From Pusillimonas sp. DMV24BSW_D (GTDB lineage Bacteria; Pseudomonadota; Gammaproteobacteria; Burkholderiales; Burkholderiaceae_B), in assembly GCF_011388195.1 (NCBI RefSeq), contig NZ_CP049990.1, forward strand, positions 2,852,001 through 2,916,000: 64,000 nt of DNA, given 5' to 3'. Below the pieces are notes generated by a model. The model was not told where the DNA came from. It made no database searches and worked only from the letters and a program-made list of their open reading frames with translations. Positions 9,560 to 18,938 of this stretch are shown here, in pieces (the first letter of the stretch is position 1; each line of letters opens with the position of its first letter). The position numbers were made by a program, and so were the translations under genes.

Positions 9560-10057
9560 TCAGGCCTCATCGCGATCGGTTTGAACCAGGTAAATCAATA
9601 CCAAAAGAATAGTCACGAAAAAACGAAACGCGTCGGGTACGCCATTCCATTGGTCGGACATCCACATACCAAACCACTCACCGCCAATCGACATAAACCC
9701 TACCTGCCAAACCAGAAAACCAAGCAGCAACCCCCAAACTGCAATGGGTTTAGCACGGTTAAAGTCAGCCGCGGGGGCACGCGCCTTAAGCAGTAATCGA
9801 TAGGCGCCCAGCCAACATAGAATGGCAACGAGCGCCTCGGCCACAATAATCAAAATATACGCTGCATGATGCAAGAAGGGGGACTCAATGGCCCGATAAT
9901 GAATCGTAGCATTGGGAAAAATGGTGTCCATCATTAAGACATGCTGAACAAAAGCAAAGTTACTGCCGTAGTCGGTTATGTTACCGAACGCCACCAGTGT
10001 TGCAAATAGCGCCATTGCGGCAACCAAAACAACTTTTGATACTCGCACAGCCAGCAT
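9560..10057 (-). CDS. DUF2165-family small integral membrane protein
   Basis: 165 residues with four predicted hydrophobic segments (about 7-25, 67-87, 105-125 and 140-158). The spacing and sequence (FGNITDYGSNFAFVQHVLMMD near the N-terminus, GEWFGMWMSDQWNGVPDAFRF near the C-terminus) fit the DUF2165 family, whose function is unknown. The ATG has a strong Shine-Dalgarno sequence (AGGGAGG). The gene lies 27 bases downstream of the carbonic anhydrase gene on the same strand, so co-transcription is likely. It converges on the CDF gene with only 15 bases between stops. I cannot assign a biochemical role. Confidence 0.82.
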   Translation of the reverse strand: MLAVRVSKVVLVAAMALFATLVAFGNITDYGSNFAFVQHVLMMDTIFPNATIHYRAIESPFLHHAAYILIIVAEALVAILCWLGAYRLLLKARAPAADFNRAKPIAVWGLLLGFLVWQVGFMSIGGEWFGMWMSDQWNGVPDAFRFFVTILLVLIYLVQTDRDEA

Positions 10058-10084
10058 ACTCCCTCCCTTTTAAAAACCAATAAA

Positions 10085-10858
10085 TCAGGTAATCAACTCG
10101 ACCCGGCCGGTTTTCAATTGATACAACCCGCCTACCACTTTCAATTGCCCCGCCTCTACGGCACGCCTTAACATGGGCGTAGAAGAGGCCAGTTTGGCCA
10201 TATTCATGCGAATGTTCTGGATTGTCACATCGTGCATTAACGCGGAGGGTTCCGGTTTCTTTCCCTTGACCGCCGCCACCGCCGGCGCGAGTTCAGTTGT
10301 AATACTTTGAATATGTCCCGGGTAATCAGTGTGATTATCGTACGCGTCGATTGCAGCGCCTATGGCACCGCATTGCGTATGGCCCAGCACCATAATCAGC
10401 GGTGCCTTCAAAACTCCCACCCCATACTCCAGACTCGCCAGAATATCCATCGTGACGTAATTACCGGCAACGCGCGTTACAAACAAATCTCCGCGAGACT
10501 CATCGAAGCAAAACTCAGGGCCCACGCGAGAGTCGGCGCAACTTAACAAACACGCATAAGGATTTTGGCCTTGCGCCAATGCCGCGCGTGTTGACGCGAA
10601 GTCTTTGGTTGTCGTTTCACCGTTCACATAACGTTCGTTGCCACGCATCAGGCGATCAAGCGCCGCATCGGGCGTTAACTGATTTTCGGGTCGTGGGGGA
10701 TCGGACGCTGCCTGGGCCTGACTAGACACAAAAGGCGCTGCAGCCAACCCGGCCATTGCAAATAATGCGGTCCGTCGGGACACATTTTTTGCTATGTGAG
10801 CTGACTGTTCGGGTACAGGCGACTGCGGAGTTTCTGAAATGTCACAACGTACACACAT
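10085..10858 (-). CDS. Beta-class carbonic anhydrase with Tat signal peptide
   Basis: 257 residues. The catalytic domain interconverts CO2 and bicarbonate. The zinc ligands of the beta class are all visible: C107 and D109 in CADSR (with R111), and H160 and C163 in GHTQCGA. Unlike cytoplasmic beta-CAs, it has an N-terminal extension with a twin-arginine motif (SRRTALF, R28-R29), a hydrophobic stretch (AMAGLAAAPF) and an AQA-A cleavage site near residue 50. Export as a folded, zinc-loaded enzyme to the periplasm is therefore expected. The first residues are MCVRCD, an odd Cys-x-x-Cys ahead of the Tat motif. The ATG is preceded by AAAAGGGGAAG. Sure of fold and export type; physiological role unknown. 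Confidence 0.91.
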   Translation of the reverse strand: MCVRCDISETPQSPVPEQSAHIAKNVSRRTALFAMAGLAAAPFVSSQAQAASDPPRPENQLTPDAALDRLMRGNERYVNGETTTKDFASTRAALAQGQNPYACLLSCADSRVGPEFCFDESRGDLFVTRVAGNYVTMDILASLEYGVGVLKAPLIMVLGHTQCGAIGAAIDAYDNHTDYPGHIQSITTELAPAVAAVKGKKPEPSALMHDVTIQNIRMNMAKLASSTPMLRRAVEAGQLKVVGGLYQLKTGRVELIT

Positions 10859-10972
10859 GATGCTTCCCCTTTTAAATTGGAATGGAAGCGTAACCCCGGC
10901 GGCCCTATGTGGCTGGCGCCACCTACGCGTGCATCAAATTGTGCGACGGTTTCTTTACAAACACAAGCATTT

Positions 10973-11779
10973 CTATTTGTCCTTCCTGGCACTAAACGCA
11001 ACGGCAAGGTCGGAAAGCTGTGCAACCGCCTGCCGAAACAAGACGACATCACTGCTCATTGTGAAAAAGCGATAGCCCCAGTTAACGTAACGTTCCACAT
11101 CGTCAATACCATGTGAGGTGATGCCCAAAGCAATACCGCAATCTTTTGCACGCCGACCAATCTCCTGCAACACCGCCTGCACTTCAGGATGCCTGATCTG
11201 CCCAAGAAATCCCAGGTCGGCCGCCAGATCTCCCGGCCCGACAAATAAAGCATCCACACCCTCAACGGCGGCAATCTGCTCAAGGCGCTCAACGGCTTGG
11301 GCCGACTCTATTTGAACGACGACCCCGATAGATTGATTAATAAACTGAAAATAATCCGTCACGCGCCCGTAACTGTTATTACGGTGATACGCTGAAACGC
11401 CACGAAACCCTTCGGGAGGATAACGGGTTGACGCGACGGCCTGTTTCGCCTCTTCAACCGACTGAACGTTAGGAATCAGCAAATTGCGAAAGCCGATATC
11501 CAGCAAACGCTTGATCTCGGCAGGATGGTTATGAACCGGGCGCCCTACCGCAGGCTTGCCCGAAAAACGTATGGCCTGCAGTTGGGCAATGAGCGACTGA
11601 ATATCATTCGGTGCGTGCTCGGTGTCGAACAACATCCACTCGAACCCGGGATGCTCAGCCACAATTTCTGCCAACAAAGGGTTAGCCAGTGCATTCCAGA
11701 AACCAAGTGTGATCCGGTTTTGCGCAAGCCAATGCTTAAAAGGGTTTTCCTGCGCAGCGCGCATCTGCATATCGGTCAT
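10973..11779 (-). CDS. HpcH/HpaI-family class II aldolase
   Basis: 268 residues. The family (2-keto-3-deoxy-L-rhamnonate or 4-hydroxy-2-oxoheptanedioate aldolase, 2-dehydro-3-deoxyglucarate aldolase) cleaves 4-hydroxy-2-oxo acids to pyruvate plus an aldehyde using a divalent metal. Visible family features are WMLFDTEHAPND near residue 45, the arginine-containing GRPVHN, the metal-ligand region VVVQIESAQAVE, and LFVGPGDLAADLG. I chose ATG 11779, which has AAAGAGA upstream, over the TTG at 11797 that abuts the previous stop. The gene follows a quinone oxidoreductase by about 18 bases and is probably co-transcribed with it. The true substrate cannot be told from sequence. Confidence 0.88.
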   Translation of the reverse strand: MTDMQMRAAQENPFKHWLAQNRITLGFWNALANPLLAEIVAEHPGFEWMLFDTEHAPNDIQSLIAQLQAIRFSGKPAVGRPVHNHPAEIKRLLDIGFRNLLIPNVQSVEEAKQAVASTRYPPEGFRGVSAYHRNNSYGRVTDYFQFINQSIGVVVQIESAQAVERLEQIAAVEGVDALFVGPGDLAADLGFLGQIRHPEVQAVLQEIGRRAKDCGIALGITSHGIDDVERYVNWGYRFFTMSSDVVLFRQAVAQLSDLAVAFSARKDK

Positions 11780-11797
11780 CACGTCTCTTTGTACCAA

Positions 11798-12772
11798 TCA
11801 GGGTTTCAGGAGAATCGAACCAGTGGTCGCACGGCTTTCCAGGTCTGCATGGGCCGACGCAACATCTGACAGCGAATAGCGTGCGCTAATCATCGGTGCG
11901 ACCTTGCCGGTTTCCAGCACGTCGAATAAATCAGCAGCCATTCGCTCGAGCCGTTCGCGTGTTCTGGCGTACGAAAACAAAGTAGGCCGCGTCACGAACA
12001 ATGAACCACGGGAAGCCAGTTCGCTAAGGCTGAATGGCGGCACGGGCCCTGATGCATTGCCAAAGCTAACCATCATGCCCAAAGGCGCAAGACAATCGAG
12101 TGAATCGTAGAACGTATCTTTACCGACTGAGTCGTAAACAACAGGAACCCCTTTGCCATCGGTGATCTCCTTGACACGCTCAACGATATTTTCAGTTTTG
12201 TAATTAATCGTATGCGTGCAACCATACTTGCGTGCCAGTGCCGCTTTTTCATCGGACCCAACGGTACCGATCATGGTCACGCCCAGAGCGCGGGCCCACT
12301 GGCAGGCAATCAACCCCACCCCGCCGGCGGCGGCATGGAACAAAATCGTGTCTCCACCCTGAAGCACGAATGTTTGGCGAAACAAATACTGCACGGTTAA
12401 GCCTTGAAGCATCATCGCAGCCGCTGTATCGAACTCGATTGAAGCGGGCAGTTTAAGTACATACTCAGCCGGCATTGTGCGCCGTTCTGCATAGGCTCCG
12501 GGGGGCAGGCAAGCGTAGGCAACGCGGTCACCCACCGCAACATGTGTTACGCCCTCGCCCACAGCCTCAACAACACCCGCCGCCTCCATACCCAGGCCCG
12601 CCGGCAAGGCTTGCTTGTACAAGCCGGTTCGGTAATAAACGTCGATAAAATTCAACCCGATACTTTCATGACGAACCGTGATCTCACCAGCAGCGGGGAC
12701 AGGAACATCCACATCGACAAACTGCATCACTTCGGGCCCGCCATTGTCGAAAATTTGGATTGCCTTGGACAT
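11798..12772 (-). CDS. NAD(P)H:quinone oxidoreductase (zinc-less MDR family)
   Basis: 324 residues, the usual length of QorA/zeta-crystallin-type medium-chain reductases. The N-terminal GroES-like domain has LNFIDVYYRTGLYK and GMEAAGVVEAVGEGV. The nucleotide-binding domain has AAAGGVGLIACQWARALG at about 150-167, the AxxGxxG NADPH motif. The catalytic-zinc cysteines and histidine of true alcohol dehydrogenases are absent, as expected for this subfamily. The reaction is one-electron or two-electron reduction of quinones by NADPH. It heads a two-gene unit with the HpcH/HpaI aldolase. The region upstream holds tRNA-Arg on the same strand, so some transcription could run through from the tRNA. 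Confidence 0.91.
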   Translation of the reverse strand: MSKAIQIFDNGGPEVMQFVDVDVPVPAAGEITVRHESIGLNFIDVYYRTGLYKQALPAGLGMEAAGVVEAVGEGVTHVAVGDRVAYACLPPGAYAERRTMPAEYVLKLPASIEFDTAAAMMLQGLTVQYLFRQTFVLQGGDTILFHAAAGGVGLIACQWARALGVTMIGTVGSDEKAALARKYGCTHTINYKTENIVERVKEITDGKGVPVVYDSVGKDTFYDSLDCLAPLGMMVSFGNASGPVPPFSLSELASRGSLFVTRPTLFSYARTRERLERMAADLFDVLETGKVAPMISARYSLSDVASAHADLESRATTGSILLKP

Positions 12773-12793
12773 GTTCGCCTCAATTAGTAACGG

Positions 12794-12823
12794 TGTTGAG
12801 AATCAGCAGTGTTGAGAATCAGC
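12794..12823. repeat. Short imperfect tandem duplication (16-bp unit)
   Basis: TGTTGAGAATCAGC occurs twice in direct tandem with a 16-base period (copies begin at 12794 and 12810). It sits between the 3' end of tRNA-Arg and the start of the quinone oxidoreductase gene. It looks like a simple slippage or duplication product in a short leader; no function can be assigned. Confidence 0.8.
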
Positions 12824-12839
12824 GCTTGATTTGACAGAC

Positions 12840-12914
12840 TGGCGCCCCCGACAGGAATCGAACCTGTAATATTCCCTTAGGAGGGGAACGTTATATCCAT
12901 TTAACTACAGGGGC
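12840..12914 (-). tRNA. tRNA-Arg (anticodon CCT)
   Basis: A complete cloverleaf can be folded: acceptor GCCCCTG paired with CGGGGGC (one T-G wobble), D-stem GTTA/TAAC, anticodon stem TTCCC/GGGAA around loop CTCCTAA, T-stem ACAGG/CCTGT with loop TTCGATT. The anticodon is CCT, reading AGG arginine codons. The body is 12843-12914 (72 nt), and the 3' CCA is encoded (12840-12842). A TACAAT -10 element lies 14 bases upstream. Confidence 0.96.
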
Positions 12915-12927
12915 GTCGCGCCCACGC

Positions 12928-12933
12928 ATTGTA
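12928..12933 (-). promoter_or_regulatory. Probable -10 element of tRNA-Arg
   Basis: TACAAT on the minus strand (five of six bases of consensus) ends 13 bases before the tRNA 5' end. It is followed by a G+C-rich discriminator (GCGTGGGCGCG), as is common for stringently controlled tRNA promoters. I see no convincing -35 at 16-18 bases, so this is only a moderate call. Confidence 0.5.
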
Positions 12934-13156
12934 ACAAGTTGCCCAAACGTCTGCGCGCAAGGTTTTTTGAATAATATGTTGTTTTTTTTTCTTAGTATTA
13001 ACGATAGTTTTGCCGATTGAGGCCACGCGAGCAACCACGCCAAAATGCTCTAACCATAAAGCCCCGGACAGATCAAAAAATTCATGAGCCGCAGTCTCAT
13101 AACCGATTCGCTCACATCCAGCCATTATCCGCACCCCATTCTCAGGACAAAAGAAG

Positions 13157-13711
13157 ATGGAAGATAAGCCAGTTTTAGACAAAATTAGCATTTTTTTGAA
13201 CGACGAAGACGAAACCGAAGCATTAGCAAGACAGTTCGCCCCCCTCTTGACGAAATCCGATCCCACCCAAAAAACCCCGGTATCAGGTGGTCACATTTAC
13301 TTGCGTGGAGACCTTGGCGCAGGCAAAACCTGCTTCGTACGGGCGTTTTTAAGGGCTTGTGGCGTTACCGGACGAATTAAAAGTCCAAGCTATGCTTTAC
13401 TTGAATCTTATAAAGTTTCTAACTTATACTTCTATCATCTTGATTTTTATAGATTTAGCGACCCAAGGGAATGGATTGATGCCGGGTTTCGCGACATTCT
13501 TCAGGAAAATGCCGTCGTTTTAATTGAATGGCCTGAACAAGCCGGAGGCCTTTTACCCCTTCCTGACGTCGACATAAGCCTGGAATACGCCGACCACGGA
13601 CGCATCGCGAGAATTACCGCCTATAGCAATAAAGGACAATCATGGCTGAGCAAAATCACCCCACCGGGCCCAGCATCAAGCCCGAAAGATTCGCCCGCCG
13701 GCGATTCGTAG
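13157..13711 (+). CDS. tsaE: tRNA threonylcarbamoyladenosine (t6A) biosynthesis ATPase TsaE
   Basis: 184 residues, slightly long for the family. TsaE is the P-loop ATPase that works with TsaB/TsaD to make t6A at position 37 of ANN-decoding tRNAs. The Walker A loop is GDLGAGKT at 51-58; further family signatures are KSPSYALLESY, YHLDFYRF and VLIEWPEQ (Walker B-like). The ATG has AGAAG upstream. The first 200 bases are visibly more A+T-rich than neighbouring genes. It begins the tsaE-amiC-mutL-miaA block that is also conserved in gammaproteobacteria. The final 70 bases overlap the amiC start. Confidence 0.93.
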   Translation: MEDKPVLDKISIFLNDEDETEALARQFAPLLTKSDPTQKTPVSGGHIYLRGDLGAGKTCFVRAFLRACGVTGRIKSPSYALLESYKVSNLYFYHLDFYRFSDPREWIDAGFRDILQENAVVLIEWPEQAGGLLPLPDVDISLEYADHGRIARITAYSNKGQSWLSKITPPGPASSPKDSPAGDS

Positions 13712-15009
13712 CGGCGGCCACCACCTTATTTTTATTGCCCGTCATACCGCGGGTTGCAAAAGCCGCCACGATTCTTGCCGTACGTACTTGGCCGGCCGAC
13801 GAATACACACGCGTTACGCTGGAGATGGATAGCGAGCTTAAAGCCGAACACTTCACGCTGGAAGGCCCACACCGGCTGGTTGTCGATATCGAAGGTCTGA
13901 CAATGAGCCAAACGATCAACGAGCTGGTTTCAAAAGTCAAACCAAACGACCCCTATATCGCCAGTGTGCGGGTGGGCCAGAATCGCCCCAATGTCGTTCG
14001 GTTGGTCATGGACCTGAAACAGCCTATTGCGCCACAAGTCTTTACACTTAAGCCAATTGGCGAATACAAATATCGTCTGGTTCTTGATCTGTACCCGCGC
14101 GTGGCGCAAGATCCTTTAATGGCGCTAGCCAAATCCCAAGACGATAATGACCCGCTGGCCGAAGTACTGGAAAACCTCGCACAAGGCAGCGATGCGCCCA
14201 TTCCTTCCGTTGAGGGTCAACAGTTACCCCCTATCGCCCAAAAGAAACCTATGCCGGAAATCCGGCCTGAACCCAGCCCTCGCGACCCGGCCCCCAGCAA
14301 ACCCAACCGGCCGATTTTGGTTGCATTGGACCCGGGGCACGGTGGCGAAGATCCCGGCGCCGTCGGTCCCTCAGGCACATATGAAAAAAATATTGTGCTG
14401 GGGATCGCCAAACGATTGAAGAAGCTCATTGATGCACAACCGGGGATGCAGGCCTATCTGACCCGCGACCGCGATTATTTTGTCCCATTACAAGTACGGG
14501 TTCAAAAAGCAAGGCGCATTAAAGCGGATCTGTTTGTGTCCATTCATGCGGACGCCTGGATTAAACCCTCCGCCCGGGGCTCATCCGTCTTCGTGCTGTC
14601 GCAAAAAGGGGCGTCAAGTGCGGCGGCACGTTGGTTGGCGAAAAGCCAGAACGAAGCCGACCTGATTGGCGGTATCAATGTCAATACCAATAACCAACAT
14701 GTCATGAAAGTGCTGCTCGATATGTCGACCGCGGCCCAAATCAACGACTCCGTTAAAGTGGGTGGCCGTGTACTTGGGGAAATCGGAAAAATAAACCGTT
14801 TGCACAAAAAACATGTAGAGCGGGCGGGCTTTGCCGTCCTCAAAGCCCCCGATATTCCATCCATTCTGGTGGAAACCGCTTTTATCAGTAATCCTCATGA
14901 AGAACGGTTGTTACGTAGCGCCTCGCATCAGGAAAAACTGGCACGCGCCATGCTAACCGGCATTAATGATTATTTTTCCACTAGCCCGGGGCTGGCACGT
15001 AGGGCATAA
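13642..15009 (+). CDS. amiC: N-acetylmuramoyl-L-alanine amidase AmiC, Tat-exported
   Basis: 455 residues. It cleaves the MurNAc-L-alanine bond in septal peptidoglycan during daughter-cell separation. A twin-arginine-type signal ([18 protein letters not shown], residues 17-34, with VAKAA cleavage) comes first, then an AMIN septal-targeting domain (about 43-150), a proline-rich linker (about 185-225) and an amidase_3 domain. Zinc ligands are H233 (DPGHGG), E248 and H302 (SIHADAW); catalytic E411 is in VETAFISN. A segment at about 323-385 corresponds to the autoinhibitory helix that EnvC/NlpD-type activators displace. The start lies 70 bases inside tsaE but has a good AAAGGAC Shine-Dalgarno sequence, and the Tat signal needs this start. 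Confidence 0.93.
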   Translation: MAEQNHPTGPSIKPERFARRRFVAAATTLFLLPVIPRVAKAATILAVRTWPADEYTRVTLEMDSELKAEHFTLEGPHRLVVDIEGLTMSQTINELVSKVKPNDPYIASVRVGQNRPNVVRLVMDLKQPIAPQVFTLKPIGEYKYRLVLDLYPRVAQDPLMALAKSQDDNDPLAEVLENLAQGSDAPIPSVEGQQLPPIAQKKPMPEIRPEPSPRDPAPSKPNRPILVALDPGHGGEDPGAVGPSGTYEKNIVLGIAKRLKKLIDAQPGMQAYLTRDRDYFVPLQVRVQKARRIKADLFVSIHADAWIKPSARGSSVFVLSQKGASSAAARWLAKSQNEADLIGGINVNTNNQHVMKVLLDMSTAAQINDSVKVGGRVLGEIGKINRLHKKHVERAGFAVLKAPDIPSILVETAFISNPHEERLLRSASHQEKLARAMLTGINDYFSTSPGLARRA

Positions 15010-15020
15010 TTTGCCCTAGT

Positions 15021-16853
15021 ATGCTGCAGCGCCGTTCAATTACCCCCCTTCCCGATCCGCTCATTAGCCAAATCGCCGCCGGCGAGGTTATTGAGCGGCC
15101 GTCTTCCGTCCTCAAAGAGCTTCTGGAAAATGCCATTGATGCCGGCGCGACCGGCATTGAAATTCGTCTTGAAGGTGGCGGTATCCGTCGCATCTTGGTC
15201 AGTGACAATGGCTCGGGCATTCCTCAAAATGAATTGCCTTTGGCGCTTACGCGCCACGCCACCAGCAAAATTCGCAGTCTCGAAGAACTCGAGGAAGTCG
15301 CATCAATGGGTTTCCGTGGCGAAGCCTTGGCATCAATAGCCTCGGTAGCACGTCTTACCATCACATCACGCACGCCCGACGCGCCCCATGCCTGGCAACT
15401 CCAGGCAAATGCATCGGAACCTATCGCCGCCTCCGGCGGGCAAGGCACCAGCGTAGATGTGCGTCAGCTATTCGAGACAGTCCCAGCCCGACGTAAATTT
15501 TTACGTACTGAAGCAACGGAGTACGGCCATTGTGTTGAGGCTCTGGAACGGATTGCACTGGCCCATCCGGCTGTCAGCTTCCGTCTCTTTCACAACGACA
15601 AACCTCAAAGAAACTGGCGCTCATCAGACTTGCCGCAACGGATTCTGGATGTGCTGGGAACAGAAATAGTTGCACAAGGGTTACATGTAGACCAACAGCA
15701 TGGCGTCATCAACTTACGCGGTTTAATCACCAAGCCCACCTTTGCGCGACCACGTGCCGACAAGCAGTATCTTTACGTGAATAATCGCTTCGTGCGCGAT
15801 AGAACCGTTTCACACGCGGTGCGCCAAGCATACGCAGATGTATTGCATGGCGACCGTCAACCCGGCTTTGTCTTGTTTCTGGACATTGCACCCAGTGCGG
15901 TCGACGTCAATGTTCACCCGGCAAAAAGCGAAGTACGCTTCCGGGAAAGTGGCGCAGTCCATCAGTTTGTGGCGCGTACCCTGGACCAGGTACTGGCCCA
16001 AACACGCCCAACCGATGCATCAGCTTTCCCCAAATCGCAGCACGGGGCGCCGGCGCCCCATCCCCATGACAGTGCCGGAACGCAGCAAGCTGCCGTGGCA
16101 CAGCAATATGCCACGGCCCAGCATAGTTTAGGCTTGCCCCCTCGCCACGGCAGCCCACCTAACTCCGCTTCCTGGCAAAGGCTTTATGAGCCACTCCCCA
16201 ATACCGGCGCAACGCCTTCCTCGGCCCAAATACCTTATTCTTCTGAACCGGCAATACAAACGTCCGAAACCCACCCACTTGGTATGGCGATCGCGCAACT
16301 ACATGGCATCTATATATTGGCGCAAACACAAACGGGCCTGATTATTGTAGACATGCACGCGGCGCACGAACGCGTGGTATACGAGCAGCTGAAACACGCC
16401 CTTGATGCGCGCGACCTGCCCCGGCAGGAACTGCTTGTTCCCGTCGTTTTTCAAGCCAGCGAAAAAGAAATCGCCCTGGCCGAAGAGTTTGACGAACATT
16501 TAGCCGAACTAGGCCTGACGCTGCGTCCCGGCGGTCCAAACAGCCTGGTTGTCCGGTCGGTGCCCGGCCTGCTGGCCAAAGGCGATATTGAAGCGCTGGC
16601 AAAAAATGTTTTACGCGATTTGGCCCAAGTCGGCAGTTCGCGTCAATTGCTCGAGCAAAGAAACCAACTGCTTTCCACCATGGCCTGCCATGGGTCGGTA
16701 AGAGCCAACCGGCGTTTGACCCTCGACGAGATGAATGCATTACTGCGTAAAATGGAGCAAACTGAACGTGCAGACCAATGCAACCATGGGCGTCCCACAT
16801 GGTTGTACTGGAGCCTGCCGGAAATCGACAAACTTTTCATGCGCGGCCAATGA
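15021..16853 (+). CDS. mutL: DNA mismatch repair protein MutL
   Basis: 610 residues. MutL couples MutS mismatch recognition to downstream nucleases. The N-terminal GHKL ATPase shows motif [12 protein letters not shown] (about 33-43), motif II DNGSGI (about 63-68) and GFRGEAL (about 94-100); the transducer domain follows to about 330. A low-complexity linker rich in Ala, Pro, His and Gln (about 333-410) precedes the C-terminal dimerisation domain, which begins near [17 protein letters not shown] see no DQHA(x)2E(x)4E endonuclease motif; the equivalent reads [12 protein letters not shown], with Met in place of Gln and without the second Glu. The gene starts 11 bases after amiC and its stop overlaps the miaA start (ATGA). 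Confidence 0.96.
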   Translation: MLQRRSITPLPDPLISQIAAGEVIERPSSVLKELLENAIDAGATGIEIRLEGGGIRRILVSDNGSGIPQNELPLALTRHATSKIRSLEELEEVASMGFRGEALASIASVARLTITSRTPDAPHAWQLQANASEPIAASGGQGTSVDVRQLFETVPARRKFLRTEATEYGHCVEALERIALAHPAVSFRLFHNDKPQRNWRSSDLPQRILDVLGTEIVAQGLHVDQQHGVINLRGLITKPTFARPRADKQYLYVNNRFVRDRTVSHAVRQAYADVLHGDRQPGFVLFLDIAPSAVDVNVHPAKSEVRFRESGAVHQFVARTLDQVLAQTRPTDASAFPKSQHGAPAPHPHDSAGTQQAAVAQQYATAQHSLGLPPRHGSPPNSASWQRLYEPLPNTGATPSSAQIPYSSEPAIQTSETHPLGMAIAQLHGIYILAQTQTGLIIVDMHAAHERVVYEQLKHALDARDLPRQELLVPVVFQASEKEIALAEEFDEHLAELGLTLRPGGPNSLVVRSVPGLLAKGDIEALAKNVLRDLAQVGSSRQLLEQRNQLLSTMACHGSVRANRRLTLDEMNALLRKMEQTERADQCNHGRPTWLYWSLPEIDKLFMRGQ

Positions 16854-17800
16854 ATCATCACCGTTTCATCGTGTGCCTGGCCGGCCCCACCGCCTCCGGG
16901 AAGAGTGCCGCAACATTGGCGCTGGCCCAATATTGGCCTATTGAAATAATCAATGTCGACTCAGCCACCATTTATCGACAGATGGACATCGGCACGGCCA
17001 AACCCGGCCCCGCGGAGCGACGCACCGTACCTCATCATCTGCTTGATATCCGCGACCCATCGGAAACGTATTCCGCAGCAAAGTTCTGTACTGACACCTT
17101 AAGATTAATAGACGACATTCATTCACGTAATCGCATTCCCTTACTATGCGGCGGAACGATGATGTACTACAAGGCCTTGCGCGAAGGCCTGAATAACCTC
17201 CCGTCTGCCAACCCCGGTATACGACGCGAACTGGAAAACGAAGCAGCGGTATCAGGCTGGCCCGCCATGCATGCCCAATTACAGGATGTTGACCCCCTTA
17301 CCGCGCAGCGTTTGGCCCCCAACGACAGCCAACGAATCCAACGCGCCCTGGAGATTTACCGCATTACCGGCAAACCCATGTCGCAATTGTTGGCAGAACA
17401 ACGCCCGAACCAGGAAAAACCATGGCACTACGTCACCATCAGCCTTGAGCCCTCCGACAGGGCAGTGTTGCATGAACGTATTGCAACGCGCTATCACGCT
17501 ATGGTCGAAAGCGGTCTGGTGGCGGAAGTGGAAGCCCTGTTCAACCGAGGCGACCTGAGTGAGTCGATGCCATCTATACGATGTGTGGGCTATCGACAAA
17601 TCTGGGCTTACCTGAAAGGAGAGGTTGACCTGCCAACGGCTATTGAACAGGCCATCGCCGCTACACGGCAATTGGCCAAACGCCAGCTTACATGGTTGCG
17701 CGCCCAGCCCGACCGGCATATTGTCGATTGCCTCTCGCCCGACACCACCGACCAAATACGGGATATCGTCCCACAATACTGGAATGCACCACCCCGTTAA
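16850..17800 (+). CDS. miaA: tRNA dimethylallyltransferase MiaA
   Basis: 316 residues from the ATG that overlaps the mutL stop (ATGA). MiaA prenylates A37 of tRNAs reading UNN codons with dimethylallyl diphosphate. The P-loop GPTASGKS is at 12-19, followed by [19 protein letters not shown] (the catalytic-Asp region) and later [17 protein letters not shown] and the CVGYRQIW motif. The open frame extends 72 bases upstream into mutL, but the family N-terminus and the ATGA junction favour this start. hfq and hflX, which follow miaA in gammaproteobacteria, are not present here; the gene instead converges on purM. Confidence 0.96.
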   Translation: MNHHRFIVCLAGPTASGKSAATLALAQYWPIEIINVDSATIYRQMDIGTAKPGPAERRTVPHHLLDIRDPSETYSAAKFCTDTLRLIDDIHSRNRIPLLCGGTMMYYKALREGLNNLPSANPGIRRELENEAAVSGWPAMHAQLQDVDPLTAQRLAPNDSQRIQRALEIYRITGKPMSQLLAEQRPNQEKPWHYVTISLEPSDRAVLHERIATRYHAMVESGLVAEVEALFNRGDLSESMPSIRCVGYRQIWAYLKGEVDLPTAIEQAIAATRQLAKRQLTWLRAQPDRHIVDCLSPDTTDQIRDIVPQYWNAPPR

Positions 17801-18846
17801 ACAACAACGGTTTGAGGTTGTTCCGGTGCGCGTTCAATAATTTCACCCAAACGGAAAACCTGCTCACCGTTCTCGTTGAGCGTCGCTTCAACAGCATGGG
17901 CCTGATCGGCCGCGACCACCACAACCATGCCGATACCACAATTGAAAACACGATACATTTCATCGTCGGCAACCCGACCACCCTCCTGCAACCAGCGGAA
18001 CAGCGCAGGCATTTCCCACGCCTCGCGATGCAATCGCGCAGCCAAGCCCGCTTGAAGAATACGCGGAACATTATCCAGCAGGCCGCCGCCGGTAATATGT
18101 GCCAACCCTTTTACTGCGGACGCATGCTTTTTAATGGCTGCAAGCGCAGATTTCACATAAATGCGCGTAGGCGCCATCACGACATCGACCAAAGGCCGGC
18201 CGTGGAAATCATCGGTTGGTTTGGCTCCAGTTGTTTCAATAATTTTGCGAAGCAAGGAATAGCCATTGGAATGGGCACCGCTGGATGCAAGCCCTAAAAC
18301 AACGTCGCCCGGCCGAATCGACTTGCCATCGATAATTTCCGATTTTTCCACTGCACCAACTGCAAAGCCCGCCAAATCGTATTCGCCATCAGGATACATA
18401 CCCGGCATTTCAGCGGTTTCCCCGCCTATGAGGGCGCAGCCGGCCAGTTCACAACCACGCGCAATACCACCAACCACCGCTGCAGCGGTATCAACCGATA
18501 ATTTTCCGCAGGCAAAATAGTCCAGAAAATAAAGTGGCTCGGCCCCCTGAACCAAAATATCATTCACACTCATGGCCACCAAGTCGATACCGACCGTGTC
18601 GTGTCGATTCCACTCAAAGGCAAGCCGCAGCTTGGTACCCACGCCGTCAGTACCTGAAACCAGCACGGGTTCCTTCAGGTGCTTAGGCACCTCGAACAAT
18701 GCGCCAAACCCCCCAATACCTGCCATTACGCCTGGGCGCATGGTACGAGCCGCCAAAGGCTTAATCCGATCAACCAGTGCGTCGCCTGCATCGATATCAA
18801 CACCCGCATCACGATATGTCAGGGAATGGGAAACTTTGTTTGTCAT
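17797..18846 (-). CDS. purM: Phosphoribosylformylglycinamidine cyclo-ligase (AIR synthetase)
   Basis: 349 residues. PurM catalyses the ATP-dependent closure of FGAM to aminoimidazole ribonucleotide, the fifth step of purine synthesis. Characteristic stretches are [18 protein letters not shown] at the N-terminus, the [16 protein letters not shown] nucleotide loop, [19 protein letters not shown], and [11 protein letters not shown]. No purN follows; downstream is miaA on the opposite strand. The TAA stops of purM and miaA share the palindrome TTAA, so the two coding regions overlap by four bases. It is divergent from hda with about 90 bp between. Confidence 0.96.
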   Translation of the reverse strand: MTNKVSHSLTYRDAGVDIDAGDALVDRIKPLAARTMRPGVMAGIGGFGALFEVPKHLKEPVLVSGTDGVGTKLRLAFEWNRHDTVGIDLVAMSVNDILVQGAEPLYFLDYFACGKLSVDTAAAVVGGIARGCELAGCALIGGETAEMPGMYPDGEYDLAGFAVGAVEKSEIIDGKSIRPGDVVLGLASSGAHSNGYSLLRKIIETTGAKPTDDFHGRPLVDVVMAPTRIYVKSALAAIKKHASAVKGLAHITGGGLLDNVPRILQAGLAARLHREAWEMPALFRWLQEGGRVADDEMYRVFNCGIGMVVVVAADQAHAVEATLNENGEQVFRLGEIIERAPEQPQTVVV

Positions 18847-18938
18847 GAGAAAAACCGTGGGATATGTAAGAATTGCGTCTTGGGCTTTGACCCGTCATGC
18901 GCATTTTACGCTTTTTACCGCCGCCATTTTTACGCTCA

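Noticed and set aside
12840-12914. tRNA-Arg as an occupied integration site
   Set aside because: No duplicated tRNA 3' end or integrase in the window; the flanking 16-bp repeat is unrelated to the tRNA sequence.
12901-13266. 121-residue minus-strand frame overlapping tRNA-Arg and tsaE
   Set aside because: It runs through the tRNA and is antisense to tsaE; no protein-like features.
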